A stretch of DNA of 64,000 bases. It comes from Phenylobacterium sp. Root1290 (GTDB taxonomy: Bacteria > Pseudomonadota > Alphaproteobacteria > Caulobacterales > Caulobacteraceae). The stretch covers positions 196,645 through 260,644 of the forward strand of contig NZ_LMEE01000001.1 of the NCBI RefSeq assembly GCF_001425305.1, read 5' to 3'. Numbering within the stretch: the stretch's first letter is position 1; each line of letters opens with the position of its first letter. Under the pieces are notes generated by a model. That model did not search any database. It saw only the letters and a program-made list of their open reading frames with translations, and was not told where the DNA came from. Positions 18,998 to 28,925 of the stretch are shown here, one piece after another. Made by a program: the position numbers and the translations under genes.

Positions 18998-19882
18998 TCA
19001 GTCGATCGCCGCGAAGTGGCGCGGGCCGGCCGGGGGCGCGGGCGGCGCCGGCGGTGAGGGAGGGGCGCTGCGGCTCACGACCTTGACGCGCGCGCCGCGA
19101 TGGCAGGCCTTGGGCGTCAGGCCGGCAGGCGTGCGGGTCGAGGCGTCGGCGCAGGCGTCGTCCAGTTGATCCTGCTCCAGCCCCTTGGCGCGTGAGAGGT
19201 CGACGCCGGCGATGTTGGCGCCTGTCAGGTTGGCGCCGCGGAAGTCGGTGTTCACGAAGGTGGAGCCGCCGAGGTTCGCGGCGGTGAGATCGGCGTCGCG
19301 GAACGAGGCGTGGTCGAACGCGGCCGAGCCGAGGTTAGCTCCGGCAAGCTCGGCGTCGCGGAAGTCGGTCGCCCGTGCATTGACCTTGGAGAAGTTGGCG
19401 GCGCGCAGTTCGGCTCCGCGCAGCGAGGCGTTCGAGAGATTGGCCTTGCTGAAGTTCGAGCCCGCGGCCGTCGCGTCGCGCATGTCGGCGCGGGCCATGT
19501 TGGCGCCGCCAAAGTTCACGCCACGCGCTTCGACGTCGCGCAGGCGGGCGTCGGCCAGCACCGCGCCGTTGAAGTTCGCGCCGACCATCTGGGCGTCGGT
19601 CAGGTCGGCCCGCGAGAGGTCCGCGCTGTTGAAGTTGGCGCCCAGGAAGCGGGCGTCCCGCAGGTCGGATCCGACCAGGGCGGCCTGCGCGAAATTGGCG
19701 CCGACGAACTGAGCGCCCGCCAGTTTGCGGCCCGACAGCTCGCACTTGGCGCAGGCCCCACCGAAGGAGACCATCCGCGCCACGTCCTTGTCGCCCATGT
19801 TCGCGCTGGCCGCTCCGGGCGCCGCGACGAGGGCGGCGGCGAGGACGGCGAGGGTGGTCAGGGAACGCGTCAGACGGAACAT
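18998..19882 (-). CDS. Secreted pentapeptide-repeat protein, longer of a pair
   Basis: A predicted periplasmic protein of 294 aa. Residues 1-27 form a signal peptide (MFRLTRSLTT...ASA). A CAKC motif sits at 44-47, followed by roughly 190 residues of A(D/N)LxxA pentapeptide repeats (about 55-235), expected to form a right-handed quadrilateral beta-helix. A cap follows with GLEQDQLDDAC (C244), TRTPAGL and C260, then a proline-rich tail (SAPPSPPAPPAPPAG). Starts at 19906 (ATG) and 19930 (GTG) are possible, but 19882 gives the best signal peptide; none has a good ribosome-binding site. The neighbouring gene encodes a shorter relative with the same cysteine pattern. Function unknown. Confidence 0.85.
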   Translation of the reverse strand: MFRLTRSLTTLAVLAAALVAAPGAASANMGDKDVARMVSFGGACAKCELSGRKLAGAQFVGANFAQAALVGSDLRDARFLGANFNSADLSRADLTDAQMVGANFNGAVLADARLRDVEARGVNFGGANMARADMRDATAAGSNFSKANLSNASLRGAELRAANFSKVNARATDFRDAELAGANLGSAAFDHASFRDADLTAANLGGSTFVNTDFRGANLTGANIAGVDLSRAKGLEQDQLDDACADASTRTPAGLTPKACHRGARVKVVSRSAPPSPPAPPAPPAGPRHFAAID

Positions 19883-19944
19883 CGAGGCTTGGCGTTGTTG
19901 GTCCATGATCTGAGCATGTGCGCTCGACACCCTGTGGACGCTAC

Positions 19945-19959
19945 TTAATTCGCGGTAAT
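19945..19959. promoter_or_regulatory. Possible CtrA-like half-consensus site
   Basis: TTAA-N7-TAAT lies about 40-60 bp upstream of the possible starts of the longer pentapeptide gene. The Caulobacter CtrA consensus is TTAA-N7-TTAA, so one position is off. The match is short and speculative. Confidence 0.2.
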
Positions 19960-19973
19960 TGTCAGCGGCTTAG

Positions 19974-20462
19974 CTAACAACTGGGGATGCGCAGGCCGCC
20001 CGGAAGACGTGTGTCGCCGTCGCCGCACGCCTGGTTCAGTTGCGCCTGCGACAAGCCGCGTGCGCCATCCAACTCGGCGCCGGAAAAATTGGTCCCGCTG
20101 AGCTTGGCGCCCGCGAAATTCGCCCCGCTGAGGTGCGTGCCGACAAAGCTGGAATTGGTGAGGTCGGCGCCGGCGAAGTTCGAGCTGGAGAATACGCCGC
20201 CATAGGCTTCGACGTCGCGCAGGTCCGCGCCGGAGAAGTTCACGCGGTTCATCACGGCCAGGGAGAGGTCGGCCTGGCGCAGGCGCGCACCCGCGAAATT
20301 CTGGCCGCGCATTTCCAGCCCGGCCATGTCGGCCTGAAAGAGGTTGCACTTGGGGCAGCTGGCGCCGCGGCGGGCCTGGCCGATCTGGCCGGCGTTCTGG
20401 GCGCTGGCGGGCACGGCCGCGGCCAGGGCGGCGAGCACGCCGATCAGGGCGAGCGGTTTCAT
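19974..20462 (-). CDS. Secreted pentapeptide-repeat protein, shorter of a pair
   Basis: A 162-aa exported protein with a signal peptide at residues 1-21 (ending PASA). It has CPKC at 36-39, about 80 residues of pentapeptide repeats (such as GANFAGAKLSGTNFSGAEL) and a C-terminal cap GLSQAQLNQAC (C146), TRLPGGL and a final C162. The spacing between the last two cysteines (16 residues) equals that in the longer neighbour, so the two are tandem paralogues with different helix lengths. The four cysteines could form disulfides in the periplasm. Function unknown. Confidence 0.88.
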   Translation of the reverse strand: MKPLALIGVLAALAAAVPASAQNAGQIGQARRGASCPKCNLFQADMAGLEMRGQNFAGARLRQADLSLAVMNRVNFSGADLRDVEAYGGVFSSSNFAGADLTNSSFVGTHLSGANFAGAKLSGTNFSGAELDGARGLSQAQLNQACGDGDTRLPGGLRIPSC

Positions 20463-20533
20463 GGGGAACCCTCCGACAAGGGCTCCTTGCTTAGCGGTGA
20501 AGCTTTAAGGCGAGGTGACTGGGGCGAACGCCG

Positions 20534-23023
20534 TCATCCGGTCATGTCGTCGCCGTGCGGCGCGGCGCGGGTACCGCAGGTCTCGCAGATCAGGCTGGCG
20601 CCCTTGCGGACCACGGCAATGTCGCCGCAGGCGGCGCAGACGTCGGCCTCGGCGGCCGGCGGGCGGGCCGCGGCGCTGGGCAGGAAGACAAGGTTGTCAG
20701 GCGCCGCGCCGCGGGCGAAGCCGCGCGAGATGAAGTGGCTGGCGGGCTGCGGGCCGTCCTCGTCGTCCTGCTTGCCCTCGCCCAGGCCGTCGGCGTTCAG
20801 CTCGTCCGGGTCGGCGTTGGCGAGGTCGTTGCGGGCCAGATAGGAGACGCCCAACTCGCGGAACAGATAGTCGAGGATCGAGGTCGCCGAGCGGACGGAG
20901 TCGTTGCCGGTGACCGGGCCGGCCGGCTCGAAGCGGGTGAAGACGAAGGCGTCGACGAACTCGTCCAGCGGCACGCCGTACTGCAGGCCGATCGAGATCG
21001 CGATGGCGAAGTTGTTCATCAGCGAGCGGAAGGCGGCGCCTTCCTTGTGCATGTCGATGAAGATCTCGCCGAGCTCGCCGTCCTCGTACTCGCCGGTATG
21101 CAGGTAGACCTTGTGGCCGCCGACGCTGGCCTTCTGGATGTAGCCTTTGCGGCGGTCGGGCAGTTTGCGGCGGGTGCGTTCGCGCTCGACGATGCGTTCG
21201 ATGATCCGTTCCTGCTGCGGCGTGCGGGCTTCGGCCTCGGGTTCGCGGACGGTGCGAGGGGGCGGCTCGGTCGCCTTGGGCAGGTCCAGCACCAGGCTGG
21301 CCGGCGCGAGCGCGCGACGGACGCGCAGGGCCGGCGTCTTGGCGCGGGCGGCCAGGGCGATGAGGCCCGCGGCGTCAGCGGGCGTGGTGTCCCACTCAAG
21401 CTCCAGGTCGGCCATGGCCGGAACGGCGAGGGCGTGAGCGATCATCGCCAGCACGGCGAAATAGGGTTCGGGGCCGAGGTCGTCGGCAGTCTCGAACACC
21501 GCCTGTTGCGCGGCGGTGAGGAAGGCGGCCTCCGACAGCGCGCCGGCGCCGATAGCGTATGCCTGCGCCTGGGCGATCTGCTCGTCGTTGAAACCGGCGA
21601 GCTTCAGCACGTTGAGGGCTGGGTCGGCCAGGTCGGCCTCGGTGGCGCCCAGGACGTCGCACAGGAAGCCGGCGTCGATGGCGGCGAACGCCTCAGGCAG
21701 CGTGGCGGCGAACGGTAGCGCCGCCTCGGCCTGGGCGATCTCGTGCTCGGTGAAGCCGCGTGCGCCGAGCGCAGCGTGATCGATGCCGGGCGCCTCGGAG
21801 AGGTCCGGGCCGCCGAGCAGCCAGGCGCGGGACTCGGCGAGGTCGGCGCCCACGGCGGTGAGGCCACGCAGAGCGGCTTCCGACATCACGCGGGTCAGCA
21901 CGCCGTCCTCGGTCTGGGCGACCGTGATGGGACCGAGCCAGGGCGCGGCGGACGCGGTGGGGCCGCCCAGGCGCAGGGCGATTTCCGGATCGTCGAACAC
22001 CCCCAGGCCGCCGCTCAGCTTGGCGCCGGAAGCGACGCAGGCCGAAGCGGCGTGGCGGTAGAGGTCGCGGATCGCCGTGCGACCGGCCTCGGAATCGTAG
22101 GCCAGGCCCTGGGCCACCAGCCAGTCGGCGACGCCGGAAAGGCCGAGCGAGGCGCTGCGCTCGCCGCTGATCGCGGCCAGAGCGTTACTGAGCAGCGCGA
22201 CGGCGGAGGCGAAGCCGGCGGCGTCGAAATCCTGTCCTGAGCCGAAGCTCATCAGGTTCACGGCGCCGCGTGCGCCGCCCCATGAACGGGCGACGCCTTG
22301 GGCGATCTCGGGCGTCAGGGCGACGGCGATTGCGCCGGTCTCCCAGGCGGCGGAGGCGAGGGCCTGTTCCGTCGAACCGGCCCCGACGCACACGAGCTCC
22401 AGGCCTTCGATGTCGCCGAAATCTGGATCGGCTGCGGCCCATTCCAGCTCGCCGGCCTTGGCCAGGCTGATCGCGTCCAGGATCATCGCGTCGGTGGCGC
22501 CGGCCGTGCGGGCGGCATCGGCGCTGCGGGCGAGGTTGGCGTTGGCGCGAAGGTCGGCGCAGGCGGCGGGGTCGCCCTCGCAGCGGAGGATGGAATCCAT
22601 CACCGCCTGGAGGCGCGCGCCCATTTCCCGCGCGGCGGCTCTGGCCATCGCTCGGCCGCGATGCTGGGCCCGCAAGGCGGCGAGCGCGCCGGCGCAATCG
22701 GCCTCGCCAGCCTGGACGACCGGAACGGCGGAGTCGGGACGTGGGCCGGACATGGCGATCTGGCCAGCCAGCATCGCCGCGCCCAGGTCGCGGCGGAACG
22801 CGGCGCGCGCGCGGGCCGACTCGAACAGGCCGAGCGAATCACCGCGCTGGACGAGATCCTCGGCGAACCGGAAGACGGCGGCGGGCAGGTCGGCGTCCTC
22901 GCCGAGCCAGTCGAGCCAGGCTTCGACCCGCGCGTCGGTCCATGACGCAGGGGCCAGAACCTCGGTCACGCTGGAAGCGCGCTCGAGCGTCCGCCGTTCG
23001 ATCCTTGCCGCTTCCACGCCCAT
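20534..23023 (-). CDS. NrdJ-derived protein (TSCPD domain, zinc ribbon) lacking RNR active-site cysteines
   Basis: An 829-aa protein whose second half is clearly related to the C-terminal part of B12-dependent (class II) ribonucleotide reductase. The TSCPD domain is at about residues 618-735 ([19 protein letters not shown], [15 protein letters not shown], [18 protein letters not shown]), and a C-terminal zinc ribbon uses Cys796, 799, 813 and 816. The first 600 residues are a shortened, alanine-rich remnant of the catalytic barrel. Where NrdJ has HVCGAMT and VFDCANPCG, this protein reads YAIGAGA and VFETADDLG, so these cysteines are lost; the family's normal size is about 1200 aa. It is probably not a reductase. 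GGGAG precedes the ATG. The role is unknown; a nucleotide-sensing or regulatory role is only a guess. Confidence 0.75.
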   Translation of the reverse strand: MGVEAARIERRTLERASSVTEVLAPASWTDARVEAWLDWLGEDADLPAAVFRFAEDLVQRGDSLGLFESARARAAFRRDLGAAMLAGQIAMSGPRPDSAVPVVQAGEADCAGALAALRAQHRGRAMARAAAREMGARLQAVMDSILRCEGDPAACADLRANANLARSADAARTAGATDAMILDAISLAKAGELEWAAADPDFGDIEGLELVCVGAGSTEQALASAAWETGAIAVALTPEIAQGVARSWGGARGAVNLMSFGSGQDFDAAGFASAVALLSNALAAISGERSASLGLSGVADWLVAQGLAYDSEAGRTAIRDLYRHAASACVASGAKLSGGLGVFDDPEIALRLGGPTASAAPWLGPITVAQTEDGVLTRVMSEAALRGLTAVGADLAESRAWLLGGPDLSEAPGIDHAALGARGFTEHEIAQAEAALPFAATLPEAFAAIDAGFLCDVLGATEADLADPALNVLKLAGFNDEQIAQAQAYAIGAGALSEAAFLTAAQQAVFETADDLGPEPYFAVLAMIAHALAVPAMADLELEWDTTPADAAGLIALAARAKTPALRVRRALAPASLVLDLPKATEPPPRTVREPEAEARTPQQERIIERIVERERTRRKLPDRRKGYIQKASVGGHKVYLHTGEYEDGELGEIFIDMHKEGAAFRSLMNNFAIAISIGLQYGVPLDEFVDAFVFTRFEPAGPVTGNDSVRSATSILDYLFRELGVSYLARNDLANADPDELNADGLGEGKQDDEDGPQPASHFISRGFARGAAPDNLVFLPSAAARPPAAEADVCAACGDIAVVRKGASLICETCGTRAAPHGDDMTG

Positions 23024-23191
23024 ATCCGGTTCTCCCGAGGGGCGAGTCTAGCAGCGTCGTTAACGCGAGCAATAGATGTTGCGGTTCAGGGGGCAACCAT
23101 CCCCAACATATTGCGGCTCTCGCGCCGCTGGACGGTGGCCAGCCGGGCGCCTATAGTCCGCGCGCTTCCTGTCTGTCTGGAATTCCCAAAC

Positions 23192-23590
23192 GTGCTCAAG
23201 AATATCTTCACCTGGTGGAACGGCGCGACCATCGGCATCCGTAACACCGTGGGTCGCCGTGGCGTGTTCATCGGCAAGGACGAGCTGGGCAACAGCTATT
23301 ACGAAGCCAAGGACGACAAGGACTCCTACGACAAGGGCCGCAAGCGCCGCTGGGTGATCTACAACGGCTACGCCGAGGCCTCGAAGGTCCCGGCCGAGTG
23401 GCACGGCTGGTTGCACTACACGTTCGACGAGCCGCCGACCAAGGAGCCGCTGAAGCGGCAAGCCTGGGAACTCGATCACGTGCCGAACCTGACCGGCACC
23501 GTGCACGCCTGGAAACCGCAGGGCTCGATCGCCCGGGGCGGCGAGCGTCAGAAGGCGTCCGGCGACTACGAGGCCTGGCGGCCCGAATAG
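23192..23590 (+). CDS. NADH:ubiquinone oxidoreductase subunit NDUFA12 homologue
   Basis: A 132-aa accessory subunit of respiratory complex I, shared by alphaproteobacteria and mitochondria (B17.2 family). Diagnostic segments are IFTWWNGATIG, DELGNSYYEAK, RWVIYNGYAEASKVPAEWHGWLHY and the C-terminal WELDHVPNLTGT. The GTG at 23192 gives the family N-terminus (LKNIFTWW). The main nuo operon is not in this window. It is followed 2 bp later by the DUF2155 gene, a conserved alphaproteobacterial pairing. Confidence 0.93.
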   Translation: MLKNIFTWWNGATIGIRNTVGRRGVFIGKDELGNSYYEAKDDKDSYDKGRKRRWVIYNGYAEASKVPAEWHGWLHYTFDEPPTKEPLKRQAWELDHVPNLTGTVHAWKPQGSIARGGERQKASGDYEAWRPE

Positions 23591-23592
23591 GC

Positions 23593-24252
23593 ATGTCGCG
23601 GGGCCGCATCCTTGCCGCACTAGCCGTGTCGGTCGCCCTGGCGGGCGCCGGAATGGTGAGCGCGCAACCCGCTCCCCAACCAACGCCTCCCACGCTGCCC
23701 GTGCCGCCGCCGGCTACACCGACGCCGAACGGCGCGGCGCCGACGCCCGTTCCGCAGCTGCCGCCGCCCGACGAAGAGGCTCCGCCCGCTCAGGTCGCGC
23801 CGCCGCCGCCCGTGGTCGCGCCACCTATCGCCGCCGAAGAGGTCGAGGCCGCGCCGCCGCCCAAGGCGCAGGTGGCCGCCAAGCCGACTGAGGCCGCCAA
23901 GCGGGCGCGCTATGACGTGGCGGTGATCCAGGCTTTGGACAAGGTCTCGGCCGAATCCATGCGTTTCGAGGCCGCGGTCGGCCGTCCGGTCCGCTACAAG
24001 AACCTCGTTTTCACGGTGAAGGCCTGCGAACGGTCCGCGCCGGACGAAGCCGTCGAGGACTCCATCGCCCACGTCACGGTGGAGTCGCAGCCGCGCGCTG
24101 CGCCCGGCAAGCCGACGCCGCCGCCGCGCCAGACGTTCCGCGGCTGGATGTATGCGTCATCGCCGGGCCTGAACCCGCTCGAGCATCCGATCTATGACGC
24201 CTGGCTGATCACCTGCAGGGCGGCCGCGCCAGTCCCGACCGCCGTGCGCTGA
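23593..24252 (+). CDS. Exported DUF2155 protein with proline-rich linker
   Basis: A 219-aa protein with a signal peptide at 1-24 (ending VSA), then a proline/alanine-rich stretch at about 25-90. The C-terminal DUF2155 domain contains [53 protein letters not shown]. The two cysteines in that domain could pair in the periplasm. The ATG at 23593 starts 2 bp after the NDUFA12 stop. Its 3' end overlaps the convergent aat gene by 61 bp. Function unknown. Confidence 0.87.
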   Translation: MSRGRILAALAVSVALAGAGMVSAQPAPQPTPPTLPVPPPATPTPNGAAPTPVPQLPPPDEEAPPAQVAPPPPVVAPPIAAEEVEAAPPPKAQVAAKPTEAAKRARYDVAVIQALDKVSAESMRFEAAVGRPVRYKNLVFTVKACERSAPDEAVEDSIAHVTVESQPRAAPGKPTPPPRQTFRGWMYASSPGLNPLEHPIYDAWLITCRAAAPVPTAVR

Positions 24253-24839
24253 AACAGAGCCTGCGCCTCGAGCGCGCGGGCCAGGCGACGGTGATATTCC
24301 GCACGAGGCACTTCCACCGCACCGAAGGTCGAGAGGTGGTCGGTGATGAACTGGGCGTCCAGCAGCCGGAAGCCATCGGCGTGCAGCCGGGCGACAAGGT
24401 GGACCAGGGCGACCTTCGAAGCGTCGGTGCGGCGGCTGAACATGCTTTCGCCGAAGAAGGCGCCGCCCAAAGTGACCCCGTAGAGGCCGCCGACCAGTTC
24501 GTCGCCGGTCCAGCACTCGACGCTATGAGCATGGCCCATCTCGAAGAGCTGGGCGTAGAGATCCTCGATAACCCCGTTGATCCAGGTGTCGGTCCGGCCG
24601 GGCTTGGGCGCGGCGCACTCGTAGACCACCTGGCGAAAGGCGGTGTCGATCCGGATTTCGAAGGGATCGCCACGGACGGTGCGGGCGAGGCGTCGAGAGA
24701 TGTGGAATCCGTCCAACGGGATCACACCGCGCTTTTCAGGATCGATCAGGAAGACCCGGTCGTCTTCGCGGGCGTCGGCCATAGGGAAGACGCCGCGGGC
24801 GTAGCACTCAAGGAGCTCGCGGGGGCCAAAGCGCTTCAT
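24192..24839 (-). CDS. aat: Leucyl/phenylalanyl-tRNA-protein transferase
   Basis: It adds Leu or Phe to proteins with basic N-termini, marking them for ClpAP through the N-end rule. Family landmarks are [18 protein letters not shown], a tryptophan/glycine-rich core ([23 protein letters not shown], [21 protein letters not shown]) and [21 protein letters not shown]. It has 215 aa. The last 20 codons are read antisense to the end of the DUF2155 gene. Confidence 0.95.
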   Translation of the reverse strand: MKRFGPRELLECYARGVFPMADAREDDRVFLIDPEKRGVIPLDGFHISRRLARTVRGDPFEIRIDTAFRQVVYECAAPKPGRTDTWINGVIEDLYAQLFEMGHAHSVECWTGDELVGGLYGVTLGGAFFGESMFSRRTDASKVALVHLVARLHADGFRLLDAQFITDHLSTFGAVEVPRAEYHRRLARALEAQALFQRTAVGTGAAALQVISQAS

Positions 24840-24855
24840 CTGGGTAGTCTAGGCG

Positions 24856-24884
24856 TTTCCTCCCCCGCCGGGCAGGGGAGGAAA
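24856..24884. terminator. Hairpin between accC and aat
   Basis: TTTCCTCCCC (24856-24865) pairs perfectly with GGGGAGGAAA (24875-24884). It begins 8 bp after the accC stop in the leftward direction and before aat. There is no T-run beyond the stem's own, so it may be a partial terminator or a 3'-end stabiliser. Confidence 0.5.
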
Positions 24885-24891
24885 TCTCGGC

Positions 24892-26244
24892 CTAGGCTTC
24901 TTCCTGCTGCGACTTCATCCAGCGTTCGAGCCAGTGGATGTTGTAGTCGCCGGCCAGGATGTCGGGCTGCTGCAGCAGTTCCTGGAACAGCGGGATCGAG
25001 GTCTCGATGCCGCCGACCACCATCTCGTTCAGGCAGCGATTGAGGCGCGCGATGCACTCCTCGCGGTCGCGGCCGTGGACGATCAACTTGCCGACGAGGC
25101 TGTCGTAATAGGGCGGGATCGAATAGCCGGCGTAGAGCGCGCTATCGAGGCGCACGCCCAGGCCGCCGGGGGCGTGGAAGTCGGTGACCATGCCGGGCGA
25201 AGGCGTGAAGGTCTTCGGGTTCTCGGCATTGATCCGGCATTCGATGGCGTGGCCCTCGAACACGACGTCTTCCTGCTTGAACGACAGCGGCAGGCCGGCG
25301 GCGATGCGGATCTGTTCGCGAACCAGGTCGATGCCGGTGATGGCCTCGGTGACCGGGTGCTCGACCTGCAGGCGGGTGTTCATCTCGATGAAGAAGAACT
25401 CGCCGTTCTCGTACAGGAACTCGATGGTGCCGACGCCCAGGTAGCCGATGGCCTTGACCGCATCGACCACGACCTTGCCGATCTTGGCGCGGGCCGCGGC
25501 GTCGATCACCGGGGAGGGGGCTTCTTCCAGCACCTTCTGGTGACGGCGCTGCAGCGAGCAGTCGCGTTCGCCCAGATGGCAGACATTGCCGAACTTGTCG
25601 GCGATGACCTGGATCTCGATGTGGCGCGGGGTCTGGAGGTAGCGCTCCATGTAGACCGCGTCGTCGCCGAAGGCCGCGCGGGCCTCGGCGCGGGCGGTGG
25701 AGACCGCCTCGTAGAGGTCTTCCTGCGTCTGGGCGACCTTCATGCCGCGCCCGCCGCCGCCGGCGGCGGCCTTGATGAGCACGGGGAAGCCGATCTTCGC
25801 GGCCGCCTCGAAGGCCTCTTCCTCGGTGGTCACGGCGCCGTCGGAGCCGGGGACCACGGGGATGCCCGCTTCCTTCACCGCCTGCTTGGCCGTGATCTTG
25901 TCGCCCATCATCTTGATGTGGTCGGCGGTCGGGCCAATGAAGGTGAACCCGTGCGCCGTCACGATCTCGGCGAAGCGCGCATTCTCGGACAGGAAGCCGT
26001 AGCCCGGGTGAATGGCCTGAGCGCCGGTGATCTCCGCAGCAGCGATGATCGACGGGATGTTCAGATAGCTCTTGGCGGCGGGCGCCGGGCCGATGCAGAC
26101 GCTTTCGTCGGCCAGCCGCACCCACATGGCGCCGGCGTCGGCTTCCGAATGGACCGCCACGGTGGAAATGCCCATTTCCTTGCAGGCCCGATGGACCCGC
26201 AGGGCGATTTCGCCTCGGTTGGCGATGAGGATTTTGTCGAACAT
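24892..26244 (-). CDS. accC: Acetyl-CoA carboxylase, biotin carboxylase subunit
   Basis: It uses ATP and bicarbonate to carboxylate biotin on AccB, the first step of fatty-acid synthesis. The N-terminal domain starts [25 protein letters not shown]. An ATP-grasp domain contains the glycine-rich loop [12 protein letters not shown], with [14 protein letters not shown] further on. It has 450 aa. It starts 4 bp after the accB stop, so the two are co-transcribed, as is usual. Confidence 0.97.
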   Translation of the reverse strand: MFDKILIANRGEIALRVHRACKEMGISTVAVHSEADAGAMWVRLADESVCIGPAPAAKSYLNIPSIIAAAEITGAQAIHPGYGFLSENARFAEIVTAHGFTFIGPTADHIKMMGDKITAKQAVKEAGIPVVPGSDGAVTTEEEAFEAAAKIGFPVLIKAAAGGGGRGMKVAQTQEDLYEAVSTARAEARAAFGDDAVYMERYLQTPRHIEIQVIADKFGNVCHLGERDCSLQRRHQKVLEEAPSPVIDAAARAKIGKVVVDAVKAIGYLGVGTIEFLYENGEFFFIEMNTRLQVEHPVTEAITGIDLVREQIRIAAGLPLSFKQEDVVFEGHAIECRINAENPKTFTPSPGMVTDFHAPGGLGVRLDSALYAGYSIPPYYDSLVGKLIVHGRDREECIARLNRCLNEMVVGGIETSIPLFQELLQQPDILAGDYNIHWLERWMKSQQEEA

Positions 26245-26248
26245 CGAC

Positions 26249-26728
26249 TTACTCGATGACGATCAGCGGCTCGCCGAACTCGACCGGCTGAGCGTCCTGC
26301 ACGATGATCTCGACGATCTTGCCGCCGCGCGGGGCGGGGATCGGGTTCATCGTCTTCATGGCCTCGACGATCAACAGGGTCTGACCGGCCGTGACCGTGT
26401 CGCCGACCTTCACGAAGGACGGGGCGTCGGGCTGCGGCTGCAGGTAGACGGTGCCGACCATCGGGGATTTCACGACGTCGCCCTTGCGCTCGATCGCGGC
26501 GGGGGCGGCATCACTCGCCGAAACCGCCGGGGCGGCGGCCACGGCCGCGGGGGCGGCGGCGTACTGCACAGGCGCCTGGGCGACGGTCAGGGTCTTGGCG
26601 ACGCGGATCTTCAGGTCGTTGTGCTCGACTTCGATCTCGGAGAGGCCGGTCTCGGTGAGAATGTCGGCCAGTTTGCGCACCAGACGCGCGTCGATCGGGT
26701 CGGCGGGAGCCTTGGGACTGCTAGCCAT
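26249..26728 (-). CDS. accB: Acetyl-CoA carboxylase, biotin carboxyl carrier protein
   Basis: It carries the biotin that shuttles carboxyl groups between AccC and the carboxyltransferase. The biotinylation motif EAMKTMNPI is in the C-terminal biotinyl domain, preceded by [24 protein letters not shown]. An alanine/proline-rich flexible linker lies at about residues 50-80. The ATG at 26728 gives 159 aa. It lies between aroQ (10 bp upstream) and accC. Confidence 0.96.
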   Translation of the reverse strand: MASSPKAPADPIDARLVRKLADILTETGLSEIEVEHNDLKIRVAKTLTVAQAPVQYAAAPAAVAAAPAVSASDAAPAAIERKGDVVKSPMVGTVYLQPQPDAPSFVKVGDTVTAGQTLLIVEAMKTMNPIPAPRGGKIVEIIVQDAQPVEFGEPLIVIE

Positions 26729-26738
26729 TTGATAATCC

Positions 26739-27188
26739 TTAGTTTTGGCTTTGGCGGGCAAGGCCCGCGGCGGCCTCGACGGCCAGTTCGTAGCTCGCCC
26801 CGCCGAAGCCGGAGACGACTCCGGTGGCGACGAGGGACACATAGGTTTCACGGCGGAACGCTTCGCGCGCCGCCGGGTTGGACAGGTGGCACTCGATGAC
26901 AGGAATATCCAGTGTCTTGAGCGCGTCCAGCAGGGCCACGGAAGTGTGACCATAGCCCGCAGGATTGATCACCACGGCGCAGGCCTCCGTCCGGGCTTCC
27001 TGCACCCAGTCGATGAGCTGGCCTTCATGGTTGGTTTGGCGGAAGACCACGGCATGACCGAGGGCGCCGGCGCGGCGTTCGCAACGAGTGCGGACGTCCT
27101 CCAGCGTCTCCTTTCCGTAAATCTCCGGCTCCCGGACCCCCAAGAGGTTGAGGTTGGGCCCGCTAAGCACATAGATCGGTTTCGACAT
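26739..27188 (-). CDS. aroQ: 3-dehydroquinate dehydratase, type II
   Basis: It dehydrates 3-dehydroquinate to 3-dehydroshikimate in the shikimate pathway. The family N-terminus [20 protein letters not shown] includes the catalytic Tyr24; the catalytic His is H101 in IECHLSN. It has 149 aa, the usual size of the dodecameric type II enzyme. It is the first gene of the leftward aroQ-accB-accC group, an order common in proteobacteria, and is divergent from thiS. Confidence 0.96.
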   Translation of the reverse strand: MSKPIYVLSGPNLNLLGVREPEIYGKETLEDVRTRCERRAGALGHAVVFRQTNHEGQLIDWVQEARTEACAVVINPAGYGHTSVALLDALKTLDIPVIECHLSNPAAREAFRRETYVSLVATGVVSGFGGASYELAVEAAAGLARQSQN

Positions 27189-27275
27189 TCGGCTCCGCCG
27201 TCGATTCCGCCGTCTTGTAACGGGCGGCGGCGGGGGTCACAAGCATTCGGAAACTCCAAGCTTCACGAGGGCGTC

Positions 27276-27476
27276 ATGACGCTGACCATCAACGGGGAAC
27301 AAAGGGCCTTTGGCGGGGTGTCGAGCGTGGCCGCCCTGGTGAGCGAATTGGGCCTGGATCCCCGCAAGGTGGCGGTTGAGCGCAATCTGGAGATCGTGCC
27401 GCGATCGGCCTATGGACAGACCGCGCTCGCCGACGGCGATCGCATCGAGATCGTGCATTTTATCGGAGGCGGCTGA
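27276..27476 (+). CDS. thiS: Sulfur carrier protein ThiS
   Basis: A 66-aa ubiquitin-fold protein whose C-terminal Gly-Gly (IVHFIGGG) is thiocarboxylated to donate sulfur for the thiazole ring of thiamin. It starts [12 protein letters not shown] at the ATG at 27276. One base separates its stop from thiG. The 87 bp between it and aroQ show no recognisable TPP riboswitch. Other thi genes (thiF, thiO/H, thiC, thiE) are not in the window. Confidence 0.93.
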   Translation: MTLTINGEQRAFGGVSSVAALVSELGLDPRKVAVERNLEIVPRSAYGQTALADGDRIEIVHFIGGG

Positions 27477-27477
27477 C

Positions 27478-28266
27478 ATGGACGGGTCTATCCACAAGGA
27501 AGACACCTGGAGCGTCGCGGGCCGGACCTTCACCTCGCGGCTGATCGTCGGGACGGGGAAGTACAAGGACTACGCCGAGAACGCCGCCGCGGCCGAAGCC
27601 GCGGGCGCCGAGATCGTCACCGTGGCGGTTCGCCGGGTGAACCTGTCAGACCCGAGCCAGCCGATGCTGGTGGATTATGTGAAGCCCGATCGCTTCACGT
27701 TCCTGCCTAACACCGCAGGCTGCTTTACCGGCGAAGACGCGATCCGCACCTTGCGCCTGGCGCGCGAAGCCGGCGGCTGGGACTTGGTGAAGCTGGAAGT
27801 TCTGTCGGACACCAAGCACCTGCTGCCGGACATGGAAGAGACGCTGCGGGCGCTGAAGCTGCTGGTCGCCGATGGCTTCCAGGTGATGGTCTACTGCTCG
27901 GACGATCCGGTCTACGCCAAGAAGCTGGAAGATGCGGGGGCGGCGGCGATCATGCCGGCGGCCGCGCCGATCGGCTCGGGGCGCGGTATTCAGAACTTCC
28001 TGAACCTTGGCCTGATCATCGAACAGTCGACCGTGCCGGTGCTGGTCGACGCCGGCGTCGGCACGGCGTCCGACGCCGTGCTGGCCATGGAGACCGGCTG
28101 CGACGCGGTGCTGATGAACACCGCCATCGCCGGGGCGAAGGAGCCCATTCGCATGGCGATCGCCATGAAACATGCCGTGATCGCGGGGCGGGAAGCATTT
28201 TTGGCAGGACGCATGCCAAAACGTATGTATGCTGACCCATCATCCCCGTTATCCGGTCTGATCTGA
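27478..28266 (+). CDS. thiG: Thiazole synthase ThiG
   Basis: It forms the thiazole phosphate of thiamin from DXP, dehydroglycine and ThiS thiocarboxylate. The Schiff-base lysine is K105 in [11 protein letters not shown]. Other barrel landmarks are [35 protein letters not shown] and [14 protein letters not shown]. It has 262 aa. The last base of its stop (28266) is the first base of the next gene's ATG, so the downstream isomerase-like gene is coupled to it. Confidence 0.97.
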   Translation: MDGSIHKEDTWSVAGRTFTSRLIVGTGKYKDYAENAAAAEAAGAEIVTVAVRRVNLSDPSQPMLVDYVKPDRFTFLPNTAGCFTGEDAIRTLRLAREAGGWDLVKLEVLSDTKHLLPDMEETLRALKLLVADGFQVMVYCSDDPVYAKKLEDAGAAAIMPAAAPIGSGRGIQNFLNLGLIIEQSTVPVLVDAGVGTASDAVLAMETGCDAVLMNTAIAGAKEPIRMAIAMKHAVIAGREAFLAGRMPKRMYADPSSPLSGLI

Positions 28267-28916
28267 TGAGCCTCGGCGTCGACGTCTACTGGTCCTTCCG
28301 CAGTCCCTATTCCTATCTTGTGACCCCGCGGTTGCGGGAATTGGCTGAGACCTACGACGTCGATGTCCGAATGCGGCCGGTCTATCCGCTGGCGGTGCGT
28401 TCGGAGGGGTTCTTCACCAAGCAGGACCCGTTGTTCGTGCCTTACCTGGTGCGGGACGTGCGGCGGCTGGGGGATTTCCTCGGTCTGCCGCTGGCGTGGC
28501 CCAATCCTGATCCCGTGGTGATCGGCCAGAACCTGAACGGCGCGGCCGAGCAGCCACACCTGGACCTGTTGATGCCGCTGGGCGTCGTCGCGGCCCATAA
28601 GCCCCAGTCTCTGGCCTTCTATGACGAAGTCTCGCGCCTGATCTGGAGCGGCCAGGACATGCCTTGGAACGAAGGCGACAAGCTGGCCCGCGCCATTGAG
28701 CGGGCGGGCCTTGATATGGCTCAGCTTCAGGAGGAGGCTGCCAGCAAGACCGGCGAAATCGCCGCTGAGATCGAGGCCAACCAGGAGGCGCACCGCGCCT
28801 CAGGTCACTGGGGCGTGCCGACCATGGTCTTTGAAGACGAGCCGTTCTTCGGTCAGGATCGTTTCGACGTCCTGGTGTGGCGTCTCAAGCAGCGGGGACT
28901 CGCGCCCCGAAAATAG
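28266..28916 (+). CDS. 2-hydroxychromene-2-carboxylate isomerase-like, DsbA-fold protein
   Basis: A 216-aa kappa-GST/DsbA-fold protein. The N-terminus VDVYWSFRSPYSYLVTPRL has the SPYSY box of HCCA isomerases in place of a CxxC, so it is not a disulfide oxidoreductase. The cis-Pro loop is HWGVPTMVFEDEPFFGQDR, as in the family. HCCA isomerases act in naphthalene-type aromatic degradation, but no such pathway is nearby and many homologues have unknown substrates. It overlaps thiG by one base and precedes an SDR gene by 9 bp. Confidence 0.85.
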   Translation: MSLGVDVYWSFRSPYSYLVTPRLRELAETYDVDVRMRPVYPLAVRSEGFFTKQDPLFVPYLVRDVRRLGDFLGLPLAWPNPDPVVIGQNLNGAAEQPHLDLLMPLGVVAAHKPQSLAFYDEVSRLIWSGQDMPWNEGDKLARAIERAGLDMAQLQEEAASKTGEIAAEIEANQEAHRASGHWGVPTMVFEDEPFFGQDRFDVLVWRLKQRGLAPRK

Positions 28917-28925
28917 GGGAGCGGG

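Noticed and set aside
27189..27275. TPP riboswitch upstream of thiS
   Set aside because: The gap is only 87 bp and I could not find the conserved CTGAGA and ACCTGA-type core elements.
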